Shown one piece after another: positions 5,050-6,339 of a DNA stretch of 6,339 nt; positions within the stretch are counted from its first letter, which is position 1, and every line of letters starts with the position of its first letter. The stretch covers positions 1-6,339 of the forward strand of contig JABJCF010000369.1 of NCBI GenBank assembly GCA_018665625.1. Direction: 5' to 3'. A model generated the notes under the pieces. It did no database searches. It saw only the letters and a list, made by a program, of their open reading frames with translations, and had not been told where the DNA came from. A program made the translations under genes and the position numbers. Source of the stretch: Nitrospina sp. Its GTDB lineage: Bacteria; Nitrospinota; Nitrospinia; Nitrospinales; VA-1.

Positions 5050-6339
5050 ATGATTCGCAACCAATACAACATGGATAAGGAATTAGGCCAGCGGATCAAA
5101 AGAATAATGCTGTTAAGAGTTTTTTTCTTAACAGGATTTGTCGGTCTGCTGCTAACCTTTCAAGAACGTTTGGGAATCACTGCTCCAATTGGTCCCCTAT
5201 GCGTAGTAATCAGTATTGGTTTTTTCTTTTCCTTAGTTTATGCCCTCCTTTTTAAATTTTTACCTCTAACGTTAACGGCTTCCTGTCAGGTTGTCGGTGA
5301 TTTATTGCTAGTGGGGGGAATCCTCTATACCACGGGAGGAATAGACAGCCCCATTTCTTTCCTGTTTTTATTTGTAATCATTGCTACCAGTGTCATGCTT
5401 CCCAGGGCAGCGGTTTTTCTTGCAGCTTCTGGGGCCATTATTATTTATGGCGTTTTGATTGACCTGGAATATTACGGTTTTATTACTCCTGTTTATTTAT
5501 TTCCTGAATCAAAAATTTCATTTGAGAGTGGTTATGTTTTTTATATTATATTTTTAAATATTGTCGCCTTTTATACGGTTGCCTACCTCAGCAGTTTTCT
5601 GTCCCATCGATTGAGAATAATTAAGGATGAATTAGAGAAGACCAGCTTTAATTTGGAGGAGCAAAGGGCATTCAATCGAAATATTGTCCAGTATATGGGC
5701 AATGGATTAGTAACAATTGATCGGGAGGGGATAATAACTTCAATTAATCCGGCTGGGGAAAAGCTTATAGGGTTTTCTTCTCAAGAAAGTCTTAAACAAA
5801 ATATAAAAACATTAATTCCTTCCATACAGTTGAACGAACTTTTGACCGAGAGTAAATCCAGTGCTCTACCCGAACAAATTGAAAGAGAGTTTACGAGAAA
5901 TGATGGCAAAAAAATATATTTACGAATAAAAGTAAGTAATTTATCTGATTTGGATGTTCCCGGTTTTATTTTGGTTTTTGAAGATTTGACAGAGATAAAT
6001 TTTATGCAGAAAAAGATGCTCCGCACAGAACAATTAGCAGCTGTAGGAAGGTTTTCTGCAGGATTAGCTCATGAAATAAGAAACCCATTGACCTCTTTAA
6101 GTGGGTCTATTCAGGTTTTGGCAAAAGGACTCAATCTTGAAGATTCTTATAAGAAATTAATGAATATTGTTATAAAAGAAACAGATAGATTAAATGCCAT
6201 CCTTTCAGATTTTTTAACTTATTCTCAACCTAAAAAAAATACAAATACCATTGTAGATTTGACTCAACTGGTTCAAGATGTAATTATTCTGTTAAAAAAT
6301 AAAGAGGATTTTAGTCCCGATAAAAAAATTATTTTTGAA
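5050..6339 (+). CDS. pilS: PilS/NtrB-like membrane sensor histidine kinase, 3' truncated by window edge
   Basis: An open frame of 430 codons runs to the window end without a stop. Six hydrophobic segments (about 18-37, 47-68, 75-95, 101-117, 119-138, 162-182) form the PilS-type membrane sensor. A short helical linker (~186-207) leads to a PAS domain (~208-315, with MGNGLVTIDREGIITSINPAG) and then a HisKA domain with the H-box GRFSAGLAHEIRNPLTSL (333-350); the phosphoacceptor is H341. The HATPase_c domain (N, G1, G2 boxes) should lie just downstream. In Pseudomonas and Myxococcus, PilS senses pilin in the membrane and controls pilA through the NtrC-like regulator PilR, which would be expected next. 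The in-frame TAG at 5038 limits the start; ATG 5050 is first, ATG 5071 is a shorter option, and neither has a good Shine-Dalgarno. The gene lies 27 bp after pilC. The kinase class is certain; the pilS name rests on topology and neighbours. Confidence 0.9.
   Translation, partial: MIRNQYNMDKELGQRIKRIMLLRVFFLTGFVGLLLTFQERLGITAPIGPLCVVISIGFFFSLVYALLFKFLPLTLTASCQVVGDLLLVGGILYTTGGIDSPISFLFLFVIIATSVMLPRAAVFLAASGAIIIYGVLIDLEYYGFITPVYLFPESKISFESGYVFYIIFLNIVAFYTVAYLSSFLSHRLRIIKDELEKTSFNLEEQRAFNRNIVQYMGNGLVTIDREGIITSINPAGEKLIGFSSQESLKQNIKTLIPSIQLNELLTESKSSALPEQIEREFTRNDGKKIYLRIKVSNLSDLDVPGFILVFEDLTEINFMQKKMLRTEQLAAVGRFSAGLAHEIRNPLTSLSGSIQVLAKGLNLEDSYKKLMNIVIKETDRLNAILSDFLTYSQPKKNTNTIVDLTQLVQDVIILLKNKEDFSPDKKIIFE
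5110..5134 (+). repeat. Perfect 9-bp inverted repeat (hairpin) inside the start of pilS
   Basis: CTGTTAAGA at 5110-5118 is matched by its exact reverse complement TCTTAACAG at 5126-5134, with a 7-nt loop made of G and T. It lies 60 bp into the kinase gene, within codons for the first membrane span. No T-run follows the right arm, so it is not a classical terminator. It may be a structure in the mRNA or a chance event in AT-rich coding DNA. Confidence 0.45.

Noticed and set aside
5781..6026. 81-codon minus-strand frame opposite the kinase gene
   Set aside because: It is antisense to the PAS region of an open, motif-bearing kinase frame.

Overview
The window is one dense, same-strand stretch of type IV pilus (T4P) genes from an AT-rich bacterium. 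It has two PilT-type retraction ATPases, the PilC platform protein and a membrane-bound PilS/NtrB-like histidine kinase, so the cell is a Gram-negative-type bacterium with type IVa pili. The pilT–pilC–pilS order, together with an MJ0042-type zinc ribbon, is the pattern of former Deltaproteobacteria, Nitrospinota and related phyla. The sequence alone does not fix the lineage, and I give that placement low confidence.

Layout, all on the + strand: (1) 1-429, the 3' part of a RodZ-like gene ending in a DUF4115-type domain; (2) 433-1506, pilT with a GTG start; (3) 1514-2683, a second and more divergent PilT/PilU-family ATPase; (4) 2708-3391, a zinc-ribbon protein with a receiver-like C-terminal domain that lacks the phosphoacceptor Asp; (5) 3388-3813, a stand-alone cyclic-nucleotide-binding domain protein overlapping gene 4 by 4 bp; (6) 3820-5022, pilC; (7) 5050-6339, the 5' part of a pilS-like sensor kinase, cut by the window edge before its ATPase domain. 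Gaps between genes run from a 4-bp overlap to 27 bp, and no convincing promoter or terminator was seen, so the set is probably one operon. There is no gene-free stretch over 30 bp, and no RNA gene, mobile element or CRISPR array.

Working model: PilC is the inner-membrane platform on which the ATPases act. PilT powers retraction, and the second ATPase probably assists or modulates it. PilS, with a PilR expected just downstream, would control pilin transcription. The unusual part is the pair of small soluble proteins (zinc-ribbon/pseudo-receiver and single-domain CNBD) placed between the retraction ATPases and the platform gene. They look like a signal-input module for pilus retraction or polarity, possibly responsive to a cyclic nucleotide. 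That role is inferred from gene position and domain content only.
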